From Larix kaempferi (Eukaryota; Streptophyta; Pinopsida; Pinales; Pinaceae), in the NCBI GenBank assembly GCA_027924585.1, contig BSBM01000050.1, positions 6,104,501-6,168,500 of the forward strand: 64,000 nucleotides of DNA, in the 5' to 3' direction. This document shows positions 25,735 through 36,164 of the stretch, piece by piece (the stretch's first letter is position 1; each line of letters starts with the position of its first letter). The translations under genes and the position numbers were made by a program. The notes beneath the pieces are model-generated. The model did not search any database, was not told the origin of the DNA, and saw only the letters and a program-made list of their open reading frames with translations.

Positions 25735-26415
25735 TTGTGGCCGTGGATCAGGTTGTGCAGGAAAGCATGTAATTTGTGCCCTGGGAGATTTGTAGATGGT
25801 CTTTCGAGGTTTTGCCTATGGCATGTAATTCGGTGCCCTGGGACATCTGGAAAATGCTCTTGCGAGGTTTTGCTTGGGAGGAAATGTAATTTGTGCCCTG
25901 GGAGATCTGCAGATAGTCTTTCGAGGTTTTGCCTATGGCATGTAATTCGGTGCCCTGGGATATCTGGCAGATGCTCTTGCTAGGTTTTGTCCTATGGCAT
26001 GTAATTTGCTCCTGGGAGATCTGGACAGGATGAAAAAGGCCTCAGATGCTTCAGCCAGGTTTTTCCATGACCACATGTAATTTGCTCCTGGGAGATCTGG
26101 ACAAGATGAAAAAGGCCTCAGATGCTTCAGCCAGGTTTTGTGGTGGACCACATGTAATGTGCTCCTGGGAGATCCGACAGGTAGAGCTGTGTGCTCGTAA
26201 CAACCTGGGATGCTTCAGCCAGGTTTTGTGGTGAGATCACATGTAATGTGCTCCTGGGAGATCCGACAGGTAGAGCCGTGTGTTCGTAATAGCCTGGGAT
26301 GCTTCAGCCAGGTTTTGTGATGGGTCACATGTAATGTGCTCCTGGGAGATCCTACAGGTAGAGCTGTGTGCTCGTAATAGCCTGGGATGCTGCAGCCAGG
26401 TTTTGTGATGCACGT
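25735..26415. repeat. Diverged tandem array (CATGTAAT...CCTGGGAGAT...AGGTTTTG)
   Basis: About nine variable units of roughly 60-85 bp, each with ATGTAAT, TGCTCCTGGGAGATC (or GTGCCCTGGGA) and GCCAGGTTTTG words. It fills the 3' UTR before the polypurine tract. Confidence 0.9.
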
Positions 26416-26660
26416 AATAAGTCCTGAGGATTCCACAGTATGGCCAGTGATGATGAAGACCTGCAGGTGGTGGGCCTACATCCAGTATGAAAAAGGACTG
26501 GCTCTGTAGAACTTCCTATGACGAGTAGATTCAAAGATTGATTGAGATAGCAGCAGCAGTGACGATGATGATGATGACTCGATGACGATTATCCAGTGAC
26601 GATGATCTAGAGAAGATGACTTGTGCTAGAAGAACTGTGCTGAGAAATACCTTCCTAGTT

Positions 26661-26669
26661 AAGAGGGAG
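26661..26669 (+). promoter_or_regulatory. Polypurine tract of copia element
   Basis: AAGAGGGAG directly precedes the 3' LTR. Confidence 0.93.
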
Positions 26670-27275
26670 TGTTGATGTATATGTAACTTCGGAATGTATT
26701 TCACATATATGTATATTGTATTCCTATAGAGATGGTATTATTCCTCTATAAGGAAGTGTCGTCATTTATATTGTAAGTGTCGTAACTTATACTTGATGGG
26801 TTATTAGACCACCTTATTTGGGGTCGGCCCTGTATAAGTCATGTGGGTCAAAGGGTTATTAGACCACCCTATTGGGGGTCGGCCCACTCAGCATTATGTT
26901 ATGTGGTTAAGTTCGAGCCTACATGAGTTAGGTAAAAAGGCAAGTCAAGTCAAGTATAAATAGAGTGCGGGAGGCACTCTATTTACTCACTCACTTCTCA
27001 CACATGCACTCAAGGAGGAGTGGCGCACTTATGGAGCAGGAGGATCTGCTGCTAGGTTATGGCTATCTCTCTTGGTTGGTTGTATCATTGCCCTATCTAT
27101 CTCTGAGGAAGTTATTGGGGTTTTTCACCTTTATGGTTTTCCCCAAGTAAATCTTTGTGTCTCTTGTGTGCTTGCATTATTGTCTCCATGATTGATATGC
27201 TGTAGATATGCTGTACATGTTGTTCTCTTAGTTAAGATCCTAGATCAGATTGAAGTAAATTCTGAAAATTTAACA
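26670..27275 (+). repeat. 3' LTR of copia element
   Basis: 606 bp, same ends as the 5' LTR. Differences seen by eye: TATATTATG/TATGTTATG, TTCGATCC/TTCGAGCC, CTCAGTT/TTAGTT, and one fewer 11-bp unit. Confidence 0.97.
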
Positions 27276-27380
27276 ACTTGTTTCTGGACATGTGGAGGAG
27301 AGGCTTCCTCCTGCTCTAGTTTCTGCAAGGTAGACAGTCTGCAGAAGTGTCCTTGCAAAATAAGGTCAAGCTAATTTTCT
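27276..27380 (-). pseudogene. Exon-like segment split by the copia insertion
   Basis: Joining the two flanks of the insertion (dropping one ACTTG) gives a minus-strand frame that stays open across the site. It reads about LQKLEQEEASPPHVQKQ on the right side and continues with SNSGIGYQNNTPVSIG on the left side (20030-20123), which ends at a CTGTGAAAC that could be a splice donor region. The family is not recognised; the linker position downstream of the UPL fragment at 27699-27953 on the same strand makes a further piece of that gene possible. Confidence 0.3.
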
Positions 27381-27698
27381 TTCGCAAATACCAATAAAAC
27401 TATGTGGAAAATCGCTGCATACATTAGGGAATTAATTATTTCATCACAATTATTGTATATGATTTGCTCTATGGACACCAGCTAATGGAATGCTGGAAGG
27501 ATTTGTTAAGATGATAACAATACAAGCACGCCCACTATTCTTCATTTTTCACATCTTAATGTTATTAAGAAAACCACTACCCTTTAAGTTTTTATGTGCT
27601 TATGGCCAGGAAACACCACCTCTATGTTTCATTTGCTTTATTCATTGAACCGCTAGTTATTTCTCTGTTGTCTAGGAACTTATACATCATCCAGTAAC

Positions 27699-27953
27699 CT
27701 ATACGTTTTCTCGACCTCCAAGATCTCTGAACAGAGTAACTCCTGGATTGTTGTAATCCATAAACTTTTGAAGAATCTTTGTAGCAAAGATAACAAGGTG
27801 TGTATGGAAAGGATTGGGGTCTTTTAATAACAGAGGTAGAAGAGTTGGAATCAATCCAGAATTTGCGAGAGTAAAGATGGCCTGTCGAGCTGATAGTGCA
27901 AACGTGAAAAAATGAAAAGACAGGTGCAAAGACTTTAGGAGAGTTGCTTCCAC
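27699..27953 (-). pseudogene. UPL1/UPL2-type HECT E3 ubiquitin ligase fragment
   Basis: A minus-strand frame reads ARQAIFTLANSGLIPTLLPL, then DPNPFHTHLV, then FMDYNNPGVTLFRDLGG. The combination LIPTLLPLL...DPNPxHTHLV...FMDYxNPxxxLFRDLGG belongs to the long N-terminal armadillo-like region of plant UPL1/UPL2 E3 ligases (recognised from the conserved words). The whole protein is over 3500 residues, so this is one exon-sized piece; the HECT domain is not in the window. Without the flanking conserved text it is best treated as a gene fragment or pseudogene, possibly an exon of a very long-intron gene. Confidence 0.72.
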
Positions 27954-29105
27954 CTCCCGTCCTGACGAATTGGGGTGACGTTCTTCTTATTTAGTAGGAC
28001 TTTGGGTGAAGATGAATTTTTGTAGGGGTAACCCGCCGCTGTAGTAATCCAAAGTAGATGGTGTTGGGACATCCTCAGTGAGGTCTGGGAATCCATCGTT
28101 TACTTTATTGGCTGCTAATTTGCATTCTGATAGAGACACCAAGCCCTCCCCAGAGTACTCAGAAGGTTTGATTTTAGGATTTAAAGTATTGATGTATGGT
28201 AGTTGTTAATTGGAAGTATATATAATGCCTTCTGATTTTAGGATTTAAAGTATTGATATATGGTAGTTGTTAATTGGAAGTATATATAATTTTTTCAGAG
28301 ACAGGTGAGAGATTATCATAGATTGAGATTATATTGTTTGAGTTGTGTCAGACGAGAACGATGGAGTCTGGGATATTCATGTAACGGCGGAATAGACGAG
28401 AGCAGATTAGAGAAGCAATGAGATGAGAAGACCTACGCGTCGTCTACATCACAACTGGTCTGATACATCCATGGTGTCGTTTGTATCAAGTGACGGTGAA
28501 ACTATAAGCTTCAGCAAAGAATGCATGCGGTTGCCATCATAACTTCCACATGCGAGAAATTGAAAGTGAGGGCAGGTTGGGTAACTCGTCCTTGCAAGAT
28601 GGGTGGTATCTTGAGAGCTCGGCTGGACCGGTGGCGGCGGCACCGGTGTTGGTGTCCTGTTGTTCTCCTACCCATCTCCACCGCCCACTGGTGCGCACGC
28701 GTCGGGTCCTTAGATGTTGATGGCCTTGAGTTCCGCCTGAGCTCGGCGACCGGGAACAAAACTGAGAGACAGGTGGCGGCTCCTCATAGGCCGTCATAGG
28801 CCATCGATAGATGACGATGTCTTGAGAGGAGTTGGCCCCTTAAAATACACCTTCAACATAATTAACCAAAGTTCTTTTGGCTTCAAAGCATATAAAATCC
28901 TTTCTCCACGTATGAAATAGTTTCACCTTTAAGTAAGCCAATGGAATAGTTTTTAATCTTACTTGGCCTCATACTGAGGTGAGGCCAAATTAGACCCTCG
29001 TTTCTTATTTTTAAAACATATAAACTACATAAAACATTTAATGTTAAATTCAGTATAGTCAAGTAATGCTAAGATTAATTTGAATGATATAATTAGCATA
29101 GAAGG
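27954..29105. other. Intergenic DNA with minor open segments
   Basis: On the minus strand 27990-28165 is open and reads AANKVNDGFPDLTEDVPTPS, an exon-like piece without a known family. 28445-28800 is GC-richer with frames on both strands (for example 28537-28797 minus), none recognised. The end before 29105 is AT-rich and flanks element B. Confidence 0.4.
28170..28293. repeat. 64-bp tandem duplication
   Basis: GATTTTAGGATTTAAAGTAT begins at 28170 and again at 28234, and both units continue through GGTAGTTGTTAATTGGAAG. Confidence 0.93.
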
Positions 29106-30134
29106 TGTTGGCGGGAAAAACTACCCTATAGTAAGGAAACGGATACTATCAACTTAAGGGGATTGACAGGTAAGGATATTACTTGCATTACAGAGATGCT
29201 TATGAATGGAAACAGATTATAAGTCTTGAGGACATACCTTTTGAACGAAGTTTGATCCTAGCTTTTATCCGATCTTGCGCTCGATCCTCAATCCAATCTC
29301 TTGTTCAGTAAACCTGCAACACAAAGACCTTTCTCAAGGTATCTTGGCCAATATAATAATGATGCAATATAATAATGATTCAAACATCAAACATTAACCA
29401 ACATAATCCAAACAAATACATAGTCCAATAAGTACTTGTATTGGGACGAGAAAGATGCTTCAACCTTTATTATCAAAAACAAGTGAATGATACACAATAT
29501 ACCTGACTTTGCAGCGTGTTCATGCAACCTGATCCTGGGCTCCTGCTCTTCTCTGGCTTGGAAATCTTCCAGCATAACCTCCTCTAATACAAGCTTCTCT
29601 TATAAAGAATCTCTTTGTGGCTCTCATGTCTAACCCCTCTCTTTATTCCTCCTTGTATTTATAGGACAAGGGAGGCAGTTCAGGTCGAGAGGTGGTTGTA
29701 GAGGAAGTTGGGGAAGTTGGGAAACCAACTGCAACTAATCCTCATTCATGAAATTAATTATTTTTTAATCATGTTTTGAGGTGTACGCTACTATTTCACA
29801 GTGGAGTAGCGCCCAGGGCGCTACTATAGTATTTTACAACAAGCGCTCACCAATTTTTAAATGTTGTACGCTACTCTATTGAAGAGGAGTAACACCCATA
29901 AGGAGGTGTACGCCACTATTGTACACTGGAGTAGGGTACAGGCGCTAGTTTGTTGAGATAGAGTAGCGCCCATGTCTCAAAATGATATTTTTAGGGTTTT
30001 TCCAGCTTGCAAGGAGGTGGAGTAGTTCAAGGTCTCATCTAAGGTCAACATGCTCCTCCATCCAAGTTGTCCTTTTGTGTGATCGATAGCTCAAGGTGAT
30101 CACGGACGGAGAGGTGCAAGTTTGACCTATAATA
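29106..30134 (-). repeat. 3' LTR of element B
   Basis: On the + strand it starts TGTTGGCGGG and ends GACCTATAATA; the other copy ends GACCTATAACA. It holds GTAGCGCCC/GGGCGCTAC words in both orientations near 29785-29965 and a TATA box (minus strand TCCTATAAATA) near 29655. Confidence 0.95.
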
Positions 30135-30150
30135 GATGCCCCCTAATGTG
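30135..30150 (-). promoter_or_regulatory. Polypurine tract of element B
   Basis: Read on the minus strand, ATTAGGGGGCATC abuts the LTR start. It resembles the G-run before the LTR of element A. Confidence 0.75.
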
Positions 30151-31476
30151 TGAGGTCAGAGGGAAATGATGGCCGAAATACATTACAATCCAAAGCCAGA
30201 GGAGGAGCAAGGAACCGCGGAAGCAAGTCACGAGAGCACCTGAAACAAAGATCAAGGTCAACGAGCAATTACAATCTTGACATCATATAGATGTGTAGTG
30301 TGATACAACATGATCTCCAATACATAAGAAGTAGATGTATATATAGCATGGCCACTTAGAATACAAGCGTGGATCCATGTCAAACTGAGAGATCATAGCC
30401 ATAACAACAAACTGGATCTATGTCTCATGGAGAGCCGAATATAAGTGAGGCTCAGTCTTGTGCAACTTGGGTGATAACATAATGAGGTAATGTCATCCAA
30501 AATCCCAAGGTCTTCATCGAAAACAACTCGAGGTACAAACCCTAACCATGTGAATAGATGAGTTGATAGTCGAACATGGGGGGTATCGTTTGATTACCGG
30601 TCATTGATGTATATCGTTAACAAACACGAGGGCTTCCACCGATAATGATGATGGGGCCCAAGGTACCTAGTACGATCCAACAAGTGTGAATAAGTGGACT
30701 TGGAGTCGAACACTTGGGGATCTTGTCGAAGAAGAGACATTGATGTATTCTCGACATTCAACAGCGAGGAAAATTGCCACTGGTGACTGCAATCTCCAAG
30801 GTACTAACCGAAACTCTAAACTTCATTCGCAGAGCAAAATGAGTTGATGTCGATGGGAAGAATTCCGTTGGAAGGAAGGCTTTAAGGCATCCTCCATCAT
30901 CCAACTCGAGGAACACTCAACTGGTATGAGCTGATATGAAGTAATATGTAGCAAGACTGACACTAGGATGGCCGACACACGAGGTCAAGGTAAATTGCAG
31001 AATGGCCGACACAGGGTATATCCTTGAACAGTGAGCATGACACAGAGTGACTCAGGTAGTTTCCGACATAATGGGGTAAATGATAAGCCTGAAATGTAGG
31101 AGACATTATCAGACCCTCCATATGGTTGGAAGAATAACCGACCGGGGGAGTAAACAACTCGGAGATCAAGTTCACCCTGAGGTCAAAAACTAAACCCAAC
31201 CGACATGATAGACTCAAGTAGGTGCCGTGTTCAAGGATAGAACTGGTTGAACTGCCTTTGACATTGAATATATGACACATCTTTCCTATCCCTTATTCAT
31301 TTTAGATAAAAGAATACCTTTCTTGTTGTTTTAATGAGTCCAAGAAAGAATGAAAACTCAATAGATCTAACCATGTAAAAAGTTTAACGAGCCCATGGGA
31401 GGAAGACTCAGTACCTTCTTCATTGTTTACAAAGTTCGAAGAAGAGATAGAAGATTACTCTATGTTACTGATCTCT

Positions 31477-31860
31477 GGATTTTAATATCGAGCCGAGATC
31501 TGTTCCTGCTCGTCGGTGTTTTCAATTTTAAGGAGTCTCAAAAACTTAAACAATAACTCCATATATATGCTCGTGGATTTTAGTATCGAGCCCAAGCAGA
31601 TTAATGCTCGCCAGTGGTTTCCTGTTTATAGAGTCTAAAAAACTTAAACAATCCTCTTTACACCTATCCGTGGATTTTATATCGAGCCTGGATTGGTCTG
31701 TGCTCGGCGGTGTTTTCTTGTTTATAGAGTTGAAAAACTTAAACAGTCCTCTACTTACCCTCTCGTGGATTTCACATCGAGCCCGAGTAGGTGAATGCTC
31801 GCTTGGTGTTTTCATGTTTAGAGAGCCTGAAAACCCTAAAGAAAGGCTCCAAAAGGTCAT
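31477..31860. repeat. Approx. 97-bp tandem array in 3' UTR of element B
   Basis: GGATTTTA-TATCGAGCC words recur at 31477, 31575, 31672 and 31767 (periods 98, 97, 95), each followed by GCTCG, GGTGTTTTC and AAAACTTAAACA. Element A has related but fewer units at 5180-5490. Confidence 0.88.
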
Positions 31861-32639
31861 TTTTCATACAGTTAGTCTCCTCCCCCAAAAAAGTATAAAA
31901 CAAAGGAAGAAGAACTCTTCTAGCGCATACAGGAGTATACCTAGAGTATACATTTTCCGTAGTTAATCCACCAAGGCCCGGAAAAGGGGTAATTCTATAC
32001 CTGAGTGGATGAGACTTCAAATACTTTAACGAGCTTGAAGAGGACAAGTCTGCTCGGCAATCTTGTTTAGGTTTAAATAGTCCAAACAAGAGCTTAAAAT
32101 GACTTAAAGGTTAGCTTCTGGGATCATGACTTCATAATCTGCCAAAACTAGGTCTTCAACAACAATATCAGTAATTGCGACAAAAAATCTCGATTGATAT
32201 ATAAATTTGAACTATGAGCTAGTTAAAAAGGTCTAACATCGAGAAATTTAGTCTTAGAAGATTGATCCTACAAATTTTTAGTGGAAAAGTGAGAACCAAA
32301 TGAGTGAAATTACCTTTGCACCATGTGTCTCTATTAATTGATTAATTAGAACATTTTAGTAAAATTTGAAACTATAGGTATTTTAACAATGGTGGGTAAA
32401 AATTAAAATTAATTTCAATATATGTAATTTCATTTTTAAACTCAAATTTCAATTTGTTTTGTAGGGCAAGAATTTGGGAGCAAACCTTGCATTTTAAATC
32501 TTCTGTGGCGATCGATTCGAGCAACCAAACATCATTCTTCTTCCACCAAGTAAGTTAGAATCTTCCTATCTTGCATTTCAATGGTTTATTTTTCATTTTT
32601 GAGCCAAAAATCAGTTATAAGGCAATGCTCATAGTGTTT

Positions 32640-32765
32640 TCTATGCGGGCGCTACTCTGTAATAAGCATAATAGGGTATACAAGGAGATGGGTGCTACTA
32701 TGCTCACATAGAGTAGTGCCCATACGTTACTGTCTAGTATGTACAGTAGCGCTCATGCCTGAGAG
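32640..32765. repeat. GGGCGCTACT / AGTAGCGCCC short repeat cluster
   Basis: GGGCGCTACTCTG, GGGTGCTACTATG, AGAGTAGTGCCC and ACAGTAGCGCTC occur within 125 bp, i.e. the same word in both orientations. The same word is found in the LTRs and in the leader (42995-43090). Confidence 0.8.
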
Positions 32766-32849
32766 TGGAGAAACAAGTGCCAAGAACTAAAAATTTGACA
32801 TTTTTTGTGTAGGATGGTTCTTCTTTGAAGGGAGAGGGAACACGAGGAC

Positions 32850-34051
32850 ATGGATAGGCTGGCCATGCAAGACCCAGTCACTCTCCATGCTCTCCGAAGA
32901 TGCGGTTTGTTGAAGTTCTACCGAACCGTAAATATGAGGGCACTTAATAGATTGTTTCGAAGACTTGTTTAGTACTGGGATGTGGATACCAATACATTTG
33001 TCATCTGAGGGCAAACTTTAGAGCTTACAGTTGATGACATTTACTTCATTACTGGACTCTCTAGGAGGGGAGATGCAATCAATTTGAAGGGGTCTTCTTG
33101 CAATGTGGGTATAGGATCGGTGCAAGAGTACTTGAATACATATTGTGTGGCTGGGGCTGAGAAATCAGGAAGCCAAATCTTGATTTCTACCATTGAAGGC
33201 CTCCCTCTAAAGGTGATTGTGAGTATGATTAACCGGGTGGTAGGTAGTGCCTCACAACACCTAGCTTCCATGCACTCCATGCATATTGGTGTACGATGCT
33301 TACAGGGTCATGTGTACGATTGGTGTACTAGTTTACTGGCGTCCATGAAAGCTCAACTCACGGGTTGTAAATCCGGGAGTATGAAGAACTTTGGGTATGG
33401 CAGCATCTTGTGTACCTTCTTCTTCGAGAGGGTACCTGTTATTAGCTTGGGGATGCCTCTACCTCAGGTTAACCCCCGTGAGCCCAGACTAGGCCGTTGG
33501 GGTGACATATTCCTCCGCCAGGGTGGTGGGGAAAGTCACTATTGTTATCATATTGATGATTTATGTGGGTGGTGGGAGAGGCAGGTACCCGCCTTCGAGC
33601 AGTTTCCATATGTTGGATTGGACTTCCGCCATGATCCAGAGCTGGTACTTCCTCCAGGTGGAGCCTGGGGAGCTATTGGTATGTTTAATTTTGAGAATTA
33701 TTTAATTTTTTGAAATTTTTCAAGTATTTGATTTTTATGAATGAATTTTGAAGTACTAAACAAGTGTCATATGCAGATATTGGGCCTGTACGTCCCGAGG
33801 GATATCCCACTATCTTCGTAAGGCCATCCGATATTGTTGCAGCAGATGCTATGTTGGGGACCATAGAGAGAAAAGTGATTCGGTTGACTCATGATGTTCC
33901 TGCATGTCGTATGGATCAGATACCTATTGATATGCAGGAAGATGTAGTTGGGGTGCCCCCAGCATGGCTTAGAGTGCTGCGGAAGATGGCTAGACTAGTC
34001 ATATGTTATCGAAATGCAATAGATGATAACGAGGTCCCTCCTTCTCCATAG
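32850..34051 (+). pseudogene. Antisense spliced plant-mobile-domain-like gene of element B
   Basis: A gene on the strand opposite to pol. From ATG at 32850 it reads LRRCGLLKFYRTVNMRA, YWDVDTNTFVI, LTVDDIYFITGLSRRG, then MPLPQVNPREPRLGRWGD and LCGWWERQVPAFEQFP. A GT-AG intron (33679-33776, 98 bp) joins in frame to exon 2 (33777-34051), which reads DIGPVRPEGYPTIFV and ends in TAG after EVPPSP. Two in-frame stops in exon 1 (TAG at about 32970 and TGA at about 33007) break it; the rest is open for 209 codons. The word order matches the plant mobile domain (aminotransferase-like) pattern and the homologous ORF of element A at 3503-4307. Function in the element is unknown; PMD proteins of plants are linked to transposon silencing, which invites but does not prove a role. 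Confidence 0.65.
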
Positions 34052-34214
34052 GAGATGGATACATTATATGTATATTTTTGAGGCCACAGAGCCCAGTTTT
34101 GTACAATTATGATATGACTTGTATTAGGCTTGTGATCCAAAACTCATATATTTTTTGATACAGTATCGGTTATGTACATGTGTATGTGTTTGAATTTTAT
34201 GTCTGAAATGCAGT

Positions 34215-34616
34215 TTATGAAAGTGTATGATACAAATGCCAATCTAGAATATAGTTTGCTAATGAATCAGCTAATGCATTTAAATTTCTTGGAATGTGTT
34301 CATATATAATAGAATCAAACTGTCTTTCCAATAGTCTAACTCGCAGAAACTGACGTAGCAATACCGGATCTCTAATCTGGTAAACACCCATTAACTGAAA
34401 TACAATTAGTTGTGAGTCAAGTCTTACCTCCAAATGTGAAATGCCATGACTGAGAGCATCTCGGAGAAGTTCTATAATTGCACTGTATTCAGCCATATTA
34501 TTCGTAGTGGGACCCAAACAAACCCCCCCCCCCCTCCGAAGAGACCAGTTGGCCAGCGGGTGAATAAATGACCCAAGCTGCTGAAGCCAACTGTCAGGTG
34601 TGGCGACTGGCGCCAT
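34215..34616 (-). pseudogene. Second RNase H (archaeal-like) of element B
   Basis: Follows integrase. The frame reads LGPTTNNMAEYSAIIELL (active-site glutamate), VRLDSQLIVFQL (aspartate) and IPRNLNALADSLANY (aspartate), ending at TGA-side 34215. A run of 13 C residues (34525-34537) corrupts the glycine-rich start. Probable job: an extra RNase H activity typical of Tat elements. Homologous to 2454-2867 of element A. Confidence 0.88.
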
Positions 34617-34879
34617 CAGTAAATCCTAAGAAATGTTCAATTGACATCTGGTACACGAAACGAAAACAAACATAAGATTAACTAACAAGCATAAAACAAA
34701 ACTAGCTCTACAAAATATACAGCTATGTTACAAGAAAAAGCACAACAGCCTAAGCGTAGTACTTCTTCAGGTAGAGCCCATTTCTAGGCTCGGCTAGCTT
34801 ATTACCTTCGTAGTATACCAACTCGTAAGCACCCTTCTTCAATACTTTGGAAATTATGTAGGGCCCGAGCCACATGGAC

Positions 34880-36134
34880 TTAAACTTGTCAGGTCCTATA
34901 GGTTCCTTGTCTTGATCCCAGAGTAAAACGAGATCTCCTTCAAGGAAAACCCTAGGTTTGATAGACTTGTCGTACTGTCCTTTGACTCATTTTTGTGAAC
35001 CTCGTTTGTTGTGAGCACGTCGCAACACTGCTCATCTAGATGTTCTAAATGTAACAAACGTTCTTCCAATATTGAAGTGTCGGGTAGTAATTGAACAACC
35101 AATTTTAACGAAGGAATCTCGCATTCAATCGGAATGACTGCTTCTATCCCATGCACAAGCTGAAAAGGAGAGAACCCGGTAGCAATCTTTACATTAGCTC
35201 GGTAAGCCCAAAGAGCCGGGTACAGCATGATGTGCCATTTATTTTGACTGGCATTAACAGTTCTTTGCAGTATAACCTTTAAAGTTTTGTTAACTGCTTC
35301 GACTTGTCCATTCGCCTGTGGATAATATGAAGACGGATGTTCTTGTCAAAACCCTAACATTGTGTACAAATCTGTCATCATGCTATTCTGGAAATGACTG
35401 TCGTGATCAGTCATTATCTCTTTAGGTATGCCGAACCGTGTAATGATCTGATTAAACTCGAAATAAGTGGCAGTTTCTCCATCTACCTTGACAGTAGGCA
35501 TTGCCTCCGCCCACTTGGTAAAGTAGTCGACGGCAACGATGATATAATGATGCCCTCCGGCTGAAACCGGATTGCAAGTCATGTAATCAACCCCCCATTT
35601 TGTGAAGGGACCTGCTGTAATCACAGGATGAAGAGGAGTTGGGTGTGCCCTCATTTTCTTGGTGAAAAACTGACACAGACGATAGCGTTTCACAGCTTCC
35701 ACACAATCTTTAAAGATCGTGGGCCAAAAATATTCGGCACGCAGTATCTTCTGAGTTGTTTCCAACCCGGAAAGATGTCCCCCACAAGCTCCACTGTGGG
35801 CATCATTTAATACTGCTTCGGCTTCTTCTAGAGTTAAGCAACGTCGTCAGATGGAATCTACCCCATGTCGATACAAAGTATCTGAGATGATGAGATAGTT
35901 CTTCGCATGGCTTTTCAGCTTGCGTCACTCTTCTCGAGAAAAAGTAGTAGGACACCTCAAGGTATGGAGATATACTAAGATATCCCCGTACCATGGGTCA
36001 GAGGAAGCAACGAGGAAGATATGTTCATCCAGGAATGATGATTCTTCCTCGACATGCTCTAGGTCACTCGAAAATTCTGAGATTAACTCAGCGAACACTA
36101 ATGATTTCTTCGACTTGGCCGATTGAAAGACCAA
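34880..36134 (-). pseudogene. Integrase of element B
   Basis: Reads in order HSGACGGH and CQFF (zinc-finger region), then the rve core with GVDYMTC (first aspartate present), MTDHDSHFQ (second aspartate) and NGQVEAVNK (glutamate, after a stop near 35346). It continues with YPALWAYRANVKIATGFSPF and a C-terminal part to about 34880. Stops at about 35924, 35838 and 35345 and a frame change near 34990 disable it. All three catalytic acidic residues can be read, unlike element A. Confidence 0.92.
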
Positions 36135-36164
36135 ATCGAACTCTTGTAGGATTAAAATCCATTT

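Larger units (their letters stand above)
20124..27275 (+). mobile_element. Complete but non-autonomous Ty1/copia retrotransposon (7.15 kb)
   Basis: Bounded by two nearly identical LTRs (617 and 606 bp; by eye about three substitutions and one 11-bp repeat-number difference) and by perfect ACTTG target duplications. A PBS for initiator methionine tRNA follows the 5' LTR and a polypurine tract precedes the 3' LTR. The interior lacks recognisable gag, protease and integrase. It carries about 3 kb of non-coding leader with tandem repeats, a broken RT with a mutated catalytic box, an open RNase H and 1.6 kb of tandem arrays. It inserted recently yet cannot supply its own proteins, so it was presumably mobilised in trans. 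Confidence 0.97.
30151..32849 (-). other. 3' untranslated region of element B
   Basis: No gene recognised in the pol sense. It includes a 97-bp tandem array (31477-31860) and a GGGCGCTAC repeat cluster (32640-32765) just before the antisense gene. Parts are homologous to the 3' UTR of element A. Confidence 0.65.

Noticed and set aside
28449-28799. Overlapping ORFs on both strands in a GC-richer patch
   Set aside because: No recognisable family and both strands open, so coding is unsupported.
29387-29575. 62-66-codon ORF repeated at 43561-43761
   Set aside because: Lies inside the LTRs of element B.
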